This document shows, in pieces, positions 45,546 through 55,325 of a DNA stretch of 64,000 bases; positions within the stretch are counted from its first letter, which is position 1, and every line of letters starts with the position of its first letter. The translations under genes and the position numbers were made by a program. Source of the DNA: Bin25 sp965221765 (GTDB lineage Bacteria > Bacteroidota > Bacteroidia > Flavobacteriales > Flavobacteriaceae); the NCBI GenBank assembly GCA_965221765.1, contig OZ244911.1, forward strand, positions 1,922,001-1,986,000. The letters run 5' to 3'. The notes beneath the pieces are model-generated. The model did not search any database, was not told where the DNA came from, and saw nothing but the letters and a program-made list of their open reading frames with translations.

Positions 45546-47045
45546 GTAATATACACAAAACAGATATTCTTGAATGCATCAGCCATTTGAGTAGTGATGA
45601 AGTTTTCACACCTCCTAAACTAGTGAATCAAATGTTAGACGAGCTACCAAAATCCATTTGGTCTGATCCATACACTACATTCTTAGATCCTGTTTGCAAA
45701 TCGGGAGTGTTTCTTAGAGAGATCACAAAAAGGCTTGATCATGGATTGAAAAGCGAAATTCCAGATACAAAAAATCGAATCGATCACATTTTAAAGGAAC
45801 AAGTGTTTGGTATTGGTACAAGTGAATTAACAGCGTTGATATCTCGTCGAACCTTATATTGTTCAAAAGTAGCTAACGGTGAATATTCCATCATTCGATT
45901 TAAGGACTTGCAAGGGAATATCAAGTACGTTGAGACTAAGCATTCTTGGAAAGATGGTAAGTGTGAATATTGTGGCGTGAGCAAAGTTATCTATGATCGA
46001 GATTCAAGTTCTGAGAGCTATGCGTTTTCCTTTATACATGCTAAAAATCCTGAAAATTTTTTTGATATGAAATTTGATGTCATTATTGGAAATCCACCAT
46101 ATCAAATGAATGATGGAGGTGGAACTGGCTCAAGTGCCATTCCAATTTACCACAAGTTTATCGAACAAGCGATAACTCTAAACCCCAAGTACATTTCATT
46201 TATTACTCCTTCTCGTTGGTTTACAGGAGGTAGAAAAAGTTTAGACCGCTTTAGAAAAAAAATGCTTAATGACAAAAGAATTAAAGTGATACATGATTTC
46301 ATAGATGCTAGTAATTGCTTTACAGATGTAGAAATAAAGGGGGGGGGTAAATTATTTTTTATGGGATAGAAATTACGATGGTAAATGCGATGTACACAAC
46401 CACGTAGAGGGTAAGGTAAGTCGATCTTCCAAAAGATTTCTAAAAGAAGATAATCGATTGGATATTTTTATTAGACAGAATAATGCAATTCCAATTATTC
46501 GTAAAATACTTCCGGTTCTCAACCAATCTTTCTCACAAATTGTCAGCCCTCGTAAAGCTTTTGGATTAGGGTCTGATTTTAAAAGTTTTCAAAAAAACGA
46601 ATTTCCTAATTCAGTTAGACTTTATAAAGTAAACGAACAAGTTTATGTTGACAAAAAGCACGTATTTAAACGTAAAGATTGGATTGAATTGATTAAAATA
46701 TTTACAGTTAAAGCAACTGGTGATGGTAAAACAATTCCAAGTTCTGTTATTTCGAAGCCCTTTATTGTTAAAAGAAATACCTGCTGCACAGAAACCTATT
46801 TAATCATCGGCCCCTGCAAAAGTCTGGTTGAAGCTGAAAATATTTTATCGTATATGAAATGTAGATTTTTTCGTTTTTTAGTGATGCTTAAAAAAAACAC
46901 ACAGAATATGACTAGAGGAACATTTGATCTAGTCCCCTTACAAGATTTTAATGAGCCATGGGATGATGCAAAAATCTATGATAAATACAAACTTTCAAAT
47001 GAAGATATTGCTTTTATCGAGAGCACTGTAAAACCAATGAATTAA
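45539..47045 (+). pseudogene. Eco57I-like N6-adenine DNA methyltransferase, off-frame at a nine-G tract
   Basis: In present form the frame stops at 46369. Motif I is DPVCKSGVFLREI, motif IV VIIGNPPYQMNDGGG, followed by ISFITPSRWFTGGRKSLDRF. At 46339-46347 nine G break the conserved GGVNYFLWDR motif: frame 1 reads IKGGGKLFF, while eight G would read IKGGVNYFLWDRNYDGKCDV and join the frame ending at 47045 (501 aa in all). The second half carries the target-recognition region and is intact (open from 46458). The stop is directly followed by the nuclease-helicase start, so the two form one operon. The gene may be switched off rather than dead. Confidence 0.75.
46339..46347 (+). repeat. Nine-guanine tract inside the methyltransferase gene
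   Basis: The run is preceded by AAATAAA and followed by TAAATTA. It lies within the conserved GGV-YFLW motif and sets the frame; one G fewer gives the full-length protein. Confidence 0.9.
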
Positions 47046-49514
47046 ATGATAAAAACCAAATCACTTGAAACTTCAATTCGTAGTCCAAAGATTTACGGAT
47101 ATACAGAGTTATCACCTAATTATAAAGGTTATATAAAAGTTGGGTTTACTACACGAAGCGTCCAAGAGAGAATGAATGAGCATTATCCCACAGTTGGCCC
47201 ATTCGGTAAAACTGAATATAAGGTTCTTGTCGAAGAATCATCTATGAGAGAAGACGGAACATCTTTTAATGATCATGATGTTCACCGTATTCTAAATGAA
47301 CAATGCTATGAAAGAGGGGAGGGAGAGTGGTTTAAAGTCTCTGTTCAACATTTAAAAAGGATTATAATACATCTCAGAGATAATATTCCACTGAATTTAG
47401 ATCGTACTGAAAGTTTTAAATTAAGACCAGAACAGCAAGAGGCAATAATGAAAACAGCAAATCATTTCAAAAAATATAAAGCGGATATAGAAAGGGGGGC
47501 TCAGTTTCTTTGGAACTGTAAAATGAGGTTTGGAAAAACATTTACGGCATACAAACTTGCTCAAGAAATGAATTGGACAAGAGTTCTTGTAATCACTTTC
47601 AAACCATCAGTAGTAGATTCTTGGAAATATGACCTATATAATCATGTGGATTTTAAGGATTGGAATTTCATTTCCAAAGATGGGAATAAAATAGAAGATG
47701 TGGATAACTCAAAACCATTTGTCTGCTTTGCTTCGTTTCAAGATTTTCTTGGAAAAAACGAGGTGGGGGGTATTAAAATCAAAAACAAATGGGCACACAA
47801 TATCCATTGGGATTGTATAATTCTAGATGAATATCATTTTGGCGCATGGAGAGATACCGCCAAAGAACTATATGATGCTGAAAACTCTAAAGAACAAAAA
47901 TCGACTCTTACAATGGATATGGAGTTTTGGCAAAAAAATAATGTCCCACTGACAACTAAGTGTTACCTATACTTAAGCGGAACTCCTTTCAGAGCTATTT
48001 CATCGGGAGAGTTTCTTGAAGATGAAATATTTAATTGGACCTACATCGATGAACAAAAAGCCAAGGAAAGTTGGATAGGAGAAGAAAACCCCTATCAATC
48101 ACTTCCAAAAATGAGTATAATGACATACCAACTTCCAAAATCTATAACCAAAATCACTGAAAAAGGAGAATTTGATGAGTTTGATTTGAATGTATTCTTT
48201 TCAACTAGTGGGGAAGATGAAAAAGCTGAGTTTGTTTATAGAGACCAAGTACAGAAGTGGTTGAAATTAATTCAAGGAACAGAATTAAACCTCTTTTATA
48301 ACAATCTAATGATAGGATATAGATCGGCATTATTGCCCTTTTCTGATACTAATTTATTGTCAAAGTTGAGTCATACTTTTTGGTTTCTTCCTAGTGTTGC
48401 GTCTTGCTATGCGATGCGAAACTTATTGAAGGAAAGGCAAAATTCTTTTTTTTTTGATTATGAAGTAATCGTGTGTGCTGGTAATAAAGCGGGAATTGGT
48501 GCTAAGGCTTTAAAGCCTATTCGAAAAGCGATGAAAAACCCAGATCCGCTACAAACAAAATCTATCACCTTATCTTGTGGTAAACTAACCACTGGAGTTA
48601 CGGTGAAACCTTGGAGTGGAGTGTTTTTTTTACGAAACACTAATTCTCCTGAAACGTATTTTCAGACCATTTTTAGAGCTCAATCGCCATGGACTATTCA
48701 GGGTTCAAATCCCAATAAACCTAATGAAGTTAAAATTCTAAAAGAGAAATGTTATGTATTTGATTTTGCTCCAAATCGAACATTAAGACTAATTTCTGAA
48801 TATTGCTTTCGATTGAACAATAATCGAAAGCATACAGAACAGAATATTAAAGATTTTATCAAGTTTCTACCTGTTTTATGTTTTGATGGTTCATCAATGA
48901 AAAATTTGAATCCTAATGAGGTATTAGATTACGGATTGGCTGGAACTTCTGGTTCTCAATTGGCAAAAAAGTTTGAGAGCGCTAGATTAGTAAATGTTGA
49001 TAATCAAACATTAAAACGATTAATGCAAAATAAAAAAGCATATGATGCCATTATGAAAATTGAAGGGTTTAGAAACTTGAATCGAGAGGTCAAGTTTATT
49101 ATCAATAAATCCGAAAAAGTAAAAAAACTAAAAAAGGACAATCTAAAACCTTCTAACAAATTGACCGAAGAAGAAAAGCTTGCTAGAAAACATCGAAAAT
49201 TACTTCAAGAGAAGCTTCAAAAATTTCTTACTCGTATTCCTATATTCATGTATCTTACAGATTACAGAGAAAGAGCCTTAAAAGATGTGATTCAACAATT
49301 TGAGCCTCAACTATTTCGAAAAGTCACTGGATTGACTCTAGAAGATTTTAATATTCTAGTTAACTTAGAATTGTTTAATTCGCAACTTTTAAATGAAGCT
49401 GTGTTTTCGTTCAAACGTTATGAGGATGCCTCACTGAAGTATACAGGAATAATTAAACACAGAAACTCAGAGATTGGTCTTTATGATAAAACTGTATCGA
49501 GTGAAATTTTATAA
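47046..49514 (+). CDS. T5orf172 (GIY-YIG-type) nuclease fused to an SF2 helicase, restriction subunit
   Basis: An intact 822-aa protein. Residues 10-110 form a T5orf172/MUG113-type GIY-YIG domain (YGYTELSPNYKGYIKVGFTT, then HDVHRILNEQ and GEGEWFKVS). Residues about 125-570 are a DEAD-like helicase: Q-motif LRPEQQEAI, motif I WNCKMRFGKTFTAY, motif II ILDEYHFGAW, motif III YLSGTPFRAI, and a motif VI-like IFRAQSPW. The C-terminal 250 residues are charged and helical. With the methyltransferase immediately upstream it should cut unmodified DNA after translocation, like type I, III or ISP enzymes. A run of ten T at 48449-48458 inside it leaves the frame intact. Confidence 0.85.
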   Translation: MIKTKSLETSIRSPKIYGYTELSPNYKGYIKVGFTTRSVQERMNEHYPTVGPFGKTEYKVLVEESSMREDGTSFNDHDVHRILNEQCYERGEGEWFKVSVQHLKRIIIHLRDNIPLNLDRTESFKLRPEQQEAIMKTANHFKKYKADIERGAQFLWNCKMRFGKTFTAYKLAQEMNWTRVLVITFKPSVVDSWKYDLYNHVDFKDWNFISKDGNKIEDVDNSKPFVCFASFQDFLGKNEVGGIKIKNKWAHNIHWDCIILDEYHFGAWRDTAKELYDAENSKEQKSTLTMDMEFWQKNNVPLTTKCYLYLSGTPFRAISSGEFLEDEIFNWTYIDEQKAKESWIGEENPYQSLPKMSIMTYQLPKSITKITEKGEFDEFDLNVFFSTSGEDEKAEFVYRDQVQKWLKLIQGTELNLFYNNLMIGYRSALLPFSDTNLLSKLSHTFWFLPSVASCYAMRNLLKERQNSFFFDYEVIVCAGNKAGIGAKALKPIRKAMKNPDPLQTKSITLSCGKLTTGVTVKPWSGVFFLRNTNSPETYFQTIFRAQSPWTIQGSNPNKPNEVKILKEKCYVFDFAPNRTLRLISEYCFRLNNNRKHTEQNIKDFIKFLPVLCFDGSSMKNLNPNEVLDYGLAGTSGSQLAKKFESARLVNVDNQTLKRLMQNKKAYDAIMKIEGFRNLNREVKFIINKSEKVKKLKKDNLKPSNKLTEEEKLARKHRKLLQEKLQKFLTRIPIFMYLTDYRERALKDVIQQFEPQLFRKVTGLTLEDFNILVNLELFNSQLLNEAVFSFKRYEDASLKYTGIIKHRNSEIGLYDKTVSSEIL

Positions 49515-49667
49515 TTCTTTATCCAAAAAATCTTATGAAAGACACGATAATGAAAAGAGTAACAAAATTGAGAGTCTTAACTTAACTCACTGCGAATATT
49601 ATATATGTATTAAGTGATTGTAAAAATGAAGAACGACTGCTTTAAATTGATACGTATTCTCATTTAA

Positions 49668-50171
49668 CTAACGAGAGATAGGATAAACTTCATGTTTGGA
49701 GTCATACCATACAATCTTGAATATTGGATAATCTAAAATACCATAAAGTCTCTTTTTACCATCGAGTCTAAATGAATAAAGTTCTTTAGAATCATCTAAA
49801 TTTAAATCCGTCAATCTCTTTTGAGCTACTTTGATTATCCTTGATATATCGATGTGATGGTGCTTGGTATTATTGCTTGTATTACGTTCGTTTGCTATTT
49901 TTTTCCAAGTATCCTCTTCTCTTGAATTTAGTTTTGGTAGTATTTCACTACACCAATCACGCTTATAGAAATTTTCATTAAATCCCCAAGCGCTATTAGT
50001 AAAGTCAAATAATTCCATTGTCCATTTAAATTTCTCTACGCCAGTTTTTAAAAAGCTATCTGATATAGCGTACTCGTGAAATGGTTTAAAGGGTTTTGTG
50101 GGTTCAAATTTCACATTTGGGGATTTCTTGAGTTTCTTAGACCAATTCTTTTTTCTCCTTTTAGCCATCAT
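49668..50171 (-). CDS. Probable toxin partner of the Panacea-domain protein
   Basis: A 167-aa protein. It has a basic start (MMAKRRKKNWSKKLKKSP), a middle with aromatic text (FTNSAWGFNENFYKRDWC), and a C-terminal domain ending SFRLDGKKRLYGILDYPIFK, then IVWYDSKHEVYPISR. The beta-rich ending with a final W-Y-D-x-x-H-x-V-Y-P recalls small nuclease-type toxins. I do not know the family. It lies 3 bp downstream of a Panacea (SocA-like) antitoxin gene, and those antitoxins pair with many unrelated toxins, so toxin is a context-based inference. Confidence 0.5.
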   Translation of the reverse strand: MMAKRRKKNWSKKLKKSPNVKFEPTKPFKPFHEYAISDSFLKTGVEKFKWTMELFDFTNSAWGFNENFYKRDWCSEILPKLNSREEDTWKKIANERNTSNNTKHHHIDISRIIKVAQKRLTDLNLDDSKELYSFRLDGKKRLYGILDYPIFKIVWYDSKHEVYPISR

Positions 50172-50174
50172 TAC

Positions 50175-50651
50175 CTATTCAAATACTGCATTCTCGTAAT
50201 TGATACTTGAGTAGTATTCTGCCATTGATTCTAAGCTAATTACAGAATTGCCCCTCTCTCTAGGATTTATTCCTTTTCTTGCCTTTTTCCATGGATCTTC
50301 AAGATGAGCCAAACTACTTAGCCAGCGCGCCGATCTATTTCCGTAGTATTCTAAAACTGAATCAATGGTGTCTTTTTGACTATCATTTAGACTTTTTGAA
50401 TTCCCTATCAAATCGGATTTGTTGATAGAGAATTTACCTTTATGTTTTTCATATAAATCTCGACAAACAGGACCATTTATCCATGCTTGAAAATCTTGTT
50501 CAAACAATGGCTTATCATCCCAAACTAAAGCCCATGCTTGACAGTAATAAACAAGTTTCTGAAGTTTCCATGTAGACATTTCTCCCTGTTGATCAAGAAT
50601 GTAAGAAGCGACATCAAACACGGTAATTTTAGGTGTTTTTTTCTTTTTCAT
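50175..50651 (-). CDS. Panacea-domain (DUF4065/SocA-like) antitoxin
   Basis: A 158-aa protein with the Panacea signature: VFDVASYILDQQGEMSTWKL, then QKLVYYCQAWALVWDDKPLF (residues about 28-48), FQAWINGPVCRDLY (about 56-70) and the C-terminal DPWKKARKG. Panacea antitoxins neutralise a toxin encoded next to them, sometimes through a protease-adaptor mechanism as in SocAB. It is the first gene of a two-gene unit; the downstream gene starts 3 bp later. The unit sits between two restriction-modification loci. Confidence 0.85.
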   Translation of the reverse strand: MKKKKTPKITVFDVASYILDQQGEMSTWKLQKLVYYCQAWALVWDDKPLFEQDFQAWINGPVCRDLYEKHKGKFSINKSDLIGNSKSLNDSQKDTIDSVLEYYGNRSARWLSSLAHLEDPWKKARKGINPRERGNSVISLESMAEYYSSINYENAVFE

Positions 50652-51435
50652 GAGTTTAATTGAGGTCCATTACCAATAATTGGTGTTCTGTATGGTGCGA
50701 CCACTTGATTTTACTGATGCTCTTTTATAGATAGCACGCATACCTAATAAAATACAAAGATGATATCTATCATTAAAAATTAGTTTGAAATATAACTTGG
50801 TGTAAATTAACTAATCTTATCGAGATTGGCTATCACTAAAACCATGCCAACAGTTTGAAGAAAAATAAATGCATTATAGCAAAATAAAATGATGAAAGTG
50901 TTAATTCGTCTTTATAAAAATTTGAATAAGAATCGCATGCAATTATTGTTTATAGAAAAGTCTAACCCCTGTTTGACAAATTTCTCCTGTGTTTTATGAA
51001 TTGGATCTGCTTTGTCTACTTCCACTAAATCGTGGGATCAAAATGTATCAATGAGGGTTCGTATTATCTACCTTGGCCTTGATTTGAGAAACCGCGAGAA
51101 AACTCAAATTTACGGCGATGATATTATGGATCTGTTGAAAGCATGAATTTAGGTGTACTTTCCAGTATCTCATTCTTTTTGTTTTGAAACATCAAAATCA
51201 AATTTTATACTAGTTTGCGCTTTAAATTACTTTCGAAAGTCAAGGCAGTATTCTTGTATTTCATAGGGTATTAGCTTTATTTAACGGCAACGAGAGTAGA
51301 GTTAAGTACATACACAATAAAGAACTAGTAGTCCACGTCAAACTGGTAGTTTGATTAAAGTGGTTTATACGGTACTAGACAGTTGTACTAGCGAGTTGAA
51401 CATGGCTTTAAACTAACCGATACGTGAACTAATTC
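50652..51435. other. Gene-free interval in the defence island
   Basis: About 780 bp with no credible gene. The stretch ATACTAGTTTGCGCTTTAAA at 51217 resembles ATACTAAGTTGCGTTTTGAA at 24841. A segment near 51391 (CGAGTTGAACATGGC) resembles one near 55078. Both may be ends of lost insertion sequences. Nothing else was recognised. Confidence 0.35.
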
Positions 51436-54400
51436 TCATCTAAAGATACCTGGCAGGTAATTTTTAAAAACATCAACTTTTTTAGTTCTCTTTTGACGTT
51501 CTAATGTTGGTTCATTAGACCACATATCTCTAATTCTATTGACGATCTTTTTGGCATGACTCAATCCCATCACCTCTAGAATAGCATCATCGATTGCAAT
51601 TCTTGTGCGATCAATATTAGCTTTATTGAATGGAAGTAATTCTTCTTCAGAGATTCTTTTAAATAATTTCTTTCCCTTTTCAACATCCTTTTCTGAAAGT
51701 TTAGTAAAATCAGGGACTGGTATTTTATGAATGGCTTTCGTCCGAATCATGGACCTTCCAGGTTGTTGTTTTTGTCCTTGAGACCATTGGATAAACAAAC
51801 CCAAGGTAGAATTAAACCAAAGCGCGTATATGAAATGAAGTTCAGAATGGGTATGTTTTAATGAATTCCAAGCTCGACCACCATGAACCAAAGTTTGGGT
51901 TGTCGCACAAAGTAGTCTTTGAGAATTCCAATTGGCCCCATTGCTGTAAAAAATAGTGCTTCTTGAATTTCTAATTTTATCTCGCTCAATCCAACATTTA
52001 CTTGGATTTTCCATTCCGAAGTGAGTGGGATCTATAATCATTTTTTTTGTTCATGTTGTTTGATTTCGTATAATGATAAATCTGATTTGCTCAAATCCCT
52101 CTTGTCTTTAACAGGGTAAAATCGAAAACTTCCTCTGCCTTGTGTCTTTCCTCCCGCGATAAGACCGATCTTATCCTCCCCAAAACCAACAACAAAAATT
52201 TCACCGATGGTTTTCATTTGAAATCCAATAGGAAATGATTCACCATCAGAATAAATATTACCCTCTAATAATTTCTCCGCTGTTTTTATAAAATCATAGT
52301 TGGTAGTCCCTAAAGGATACCAGGCTTTGGCTTCTCCATCCGCCCTAAACACGTATAAATTTCCAACGTTTTGTTCTCTAATCATTACTGGAACAACACT
52401 ATTATAATCTCTTTCTTCTTCACATATTTTAGCCACCTCTTCAGCTATAATCGAAGCAAATCCTGTGTTCAATAATGGATATTTGAGCGTGACACAATTT
52501 ATTTTGGTTGACTTGGAAATTCCATTATTGTACATGTTTTTCACATAACCCCCATCGAGATGTTTTCGTTGGGCTATGAGCAACATTTCAACCATATTGG
52601 TATCTGCCGATAAGGATGTTTGATTAATGGCACTACCAATTTCCGAAGCGACTGCAATAATATTAGTGAACTATAACTCAATCATTTTACGCGTTTTAAC
52701 CCACGAATCGGTCATCGCAAAAGTGATGGGTAAAACAAACCCGATACTTCCTAAACTCTTGCACTTATTTCTACCTAATACTAAAAAGGACATGGCCATA
52801 GATTCTTTAGTGGCAGGTAGTTTCTTTATTAAATGCTCCCACCTTTTTTGAGAATGTATTCGCTCTTCATCACTAACATAATTCAAACCAAAAGCTCGTT
52901 TTTCTTGACTCGATGTTCTAGAATAGGGAGGGTTCATTAAGATCCAGTCAACAGATGAATCATCAACACGAACTTTAAGTGATTGACCGTTGTCTTTCGC
53001 TTTAGTTCTTCGACCTCTAGCGCGTCCATATTTAGATTGGTATTCTCCAAACATGTTGAGATCAGGTCGATTAGACAGATATTCTAAACTTCCTATGTAT
53101 CCAAATTTTGTTCCTATTTTAACCCAACCTAACCTTGTCGTATTATAAGGCATGGTATTTCCAGATTGAACCAATGAAGCTGCTGTTAGGTGAATAGCAA
53201 TGGGGCTGATGTCCAACCCAATCAACCCCCTTTCAATAGAATCTTTTAAAATTTGCCGTTTGTAACTATTAGAGTCTTTGTTGCTTAATGAATAATCTTT
53301 ATTTAAAGAGATACATCGCAATTGATTTATTCTTCTAAAAGAGGCTAGAATCAAAGTTCCAGTGCCACATGCAAAATCACTCATACTACGCTTTTTAAAA
53401 AAATCCGAATCCACCCATTCTTTTTCCGACAAATCATCTTCTCTAATGGTAATGTCGATAGAAATTCAGCGGTTGGTTCTCTTGTGTAATAAGCGGCCGC
53501 TTCTTTCCTATTATCACTTATTTTGGGAAATAATTCGCATCCAAAGTGAATGTTTTCACCAACATGACTACCAAGAATCTCACCGACACAATCAATTAAA
53601 ATTTTTAACGCATAAGGGGTATTTTCAGGACATGCATCATAGATATAATCCAGTGTATCAATTGCTGGATTAAAAATATTCACCCAATTCTTATCAGCTA
53701 TTTTATCCCACCATTTTCTCACATCAGGGGGCATTGGTTTTTTGGGGTTTGAAAATGGTAGTTCATAAAATACCCTAGGCGCATTGATATTCAATAAATA
53801 TTGAATCAAAAATGCGTTTAGCCATAATACCATTGACGTTTTGATGATAGAAACAGGGGAGTATTGTGAAATACTTTTTTCTAAACTTTTTAATTTATCT
53901 GGTTTCATCTCTCTCCAACATATAAGCGGCTGCATTAATTTTTTTAGCCACAGAATCTCCCAAATCATCAATTCTTTCAGTCGGTAATGCCACTTTAGGA
54001 AGTATGCTAACCAAACTAAATAGACTTCCTTTTATAAATCCCGTATTGGGGAATCGCACAACTTTACTCTTCTTTTCATTAGTTAGCTGATAAAATAGAA
54101 TATTCTAGATCTCCTTGATAATCTTGTTTTAGCTCTTTTTCAATATCACGTAAATCAGTTAATCTTCTAAATTTTGAGGGATACGTAATGAAATGGCCGT
54201 CAGGACACTCTTTGAATCTTTTGTTTGTAAACCTAATCTTGATTGCGCATCCTTATCAGCATCTTTTCCGTCATAGGAGCATTCAATGATAATAGGCAAT
54301 GAATTTTCTAAATCAACGACAATATCTGGCTGTTTCCATTTTATAACATTCAAAACCTCTCCTTTGATGTCTTTAATAGGATACCAAACAACTTCTTTGA

Positions 54401-54452
54401 TGAGTGTTGATAGGGCTATATTGAATGTAGGTTCAGTTGAAAATCCTTTCAA
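51436..54452 (-). pseudogene. Large N6-adenine DNA methyltransferase, multiply frameshifted
   Basis: Read from 54452 down to 51436 (about 1005 codons). Segments in order: FNIALSTLIKEVVWYP, then IIIECSYDGKDADKDAQSRL (an N-terminal nuclease/binding-like domain); ALPTERIDDLGDSVAKKINA; AYYTREPTAEFLSTLPL; motif I MSDFACGTGTLILASF; motif IV VDWILMNPPYSRTSSQEK; FVLPITFAMTDSW; and a C-terminal recognition part open from 52595 and from 52041. At least five frame breaks separate them, one at a run of eight A on the coding strand (52041-52048). The family occurs with an adjacent ATPase, which is here reduced to a fragment. Clearly inactive as read. Confidence 0.75.
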
Positions 54453-54464
54453 TTGGTTAGACTT

Positions 54465-54805
54465 TTAATACAGAAATTTCATTGATTGATATACGGTAAC
54501 ACATTTAAGACGTATAATCAGAATGAATCTATGAAATCCTTTTAAATCATAAAGCGCCGCAGGTTCTAGTTTCGCTACATGCCATCCATATCCACGTGCA
54601 ATTTCTTTGAGTTTTCTTATCAATGCGGTCTTTCCAACGCCTAGCGAACCTTCAATCAATAAAGTTTTTCCTGATTTTTTAGTATCCATCTCTCTTAATA
54701 ACCCTTTAAAATGCGTTTTTTCCTTTTGCCTTCCTGAAAATGAACGGGCGTTCCTCTATCAAGGCTATGATAGATATGTTTTGTTTTATTTGAACGGTTA
54801 TTCAT
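54465..54805 (-). pseudogene. Truncated ATPase fragment preceding the broken methyltransferase
   Basis: It starts MNNRSNKTKHIYHSLDRGTP and, after a frameshift at a short A run near 54720, continues LREMDTKKSGKTLLIEGSLG and VGKTALIRKLKEIARGYGWH (Walker A near codon 50). Text ends after ALYDLKGF, so most of the ATPase domain is missing. It is probably the 5' end of an ATP-binding partner of the methyltransferase, lost by deletion. Confidence 0.55.
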
Positions 54806-55325
54806 CTCTCAAAAATACACAATAAAGAAAATTCTAAATTTTGTAACAGAAAATCTATAGTTCAGACGGAAAAATGAAAGGCCTTATTCAACTCGAGAAG
54901 ACAACATGGGTTAGCTTAGAAATAAGGTTTGTATAGGGAATTATTAACGAACATTCTTCATTTCGTTTCGAACAGATGGTTTAGATATAGCTATAGGCCA
55001 TAATCGACACAAAATACTTGAATGGCTCCTAGTCATTCGCCTGGTCAAACCATGTAATGGGTTGATATGTGGCAATAGCGAGTCAAACATGGCCATTGAT
55101 GACTGTCGCTATCTCAGCGATTTCTTCAATTAAACTTAAAAAGCTGTTGTTTTTGCTGATGAAACTAGTACATGGATCTGTATCGATGACAATATACATT
55201 GGACATTGAATGCCAAATCCAATCAAACCATTTTGATGTGTTTTAATGTATGACCTCCTTCTTCATTGTCTGTTAAATACTCAATCAGAGAAGAATTAAG
55301 TGGATTGCTAATTTTGATTGTACAA
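54806..55325. other. Interval upstream of parE
   Basis: No gene found. A minus-strand scrap near 55215-55085 reads FGIQCPMYIVIDTDPCTSFI and FLSLIEEIAEIATVINGHV before a stop; I do not recognise it. TAATTTTG at 55309-55316 fits the minus-7 consensus but lies only 9 bp before the parE ATG. Confidence 0.3.

Noticed and set aside
55309..55316. parE promoter TAATTTTG
   Set aside because: It fits the consensus but lies only 9 bp before the ATG and lacks a minus-33 element, so it is not listed as a promoter.
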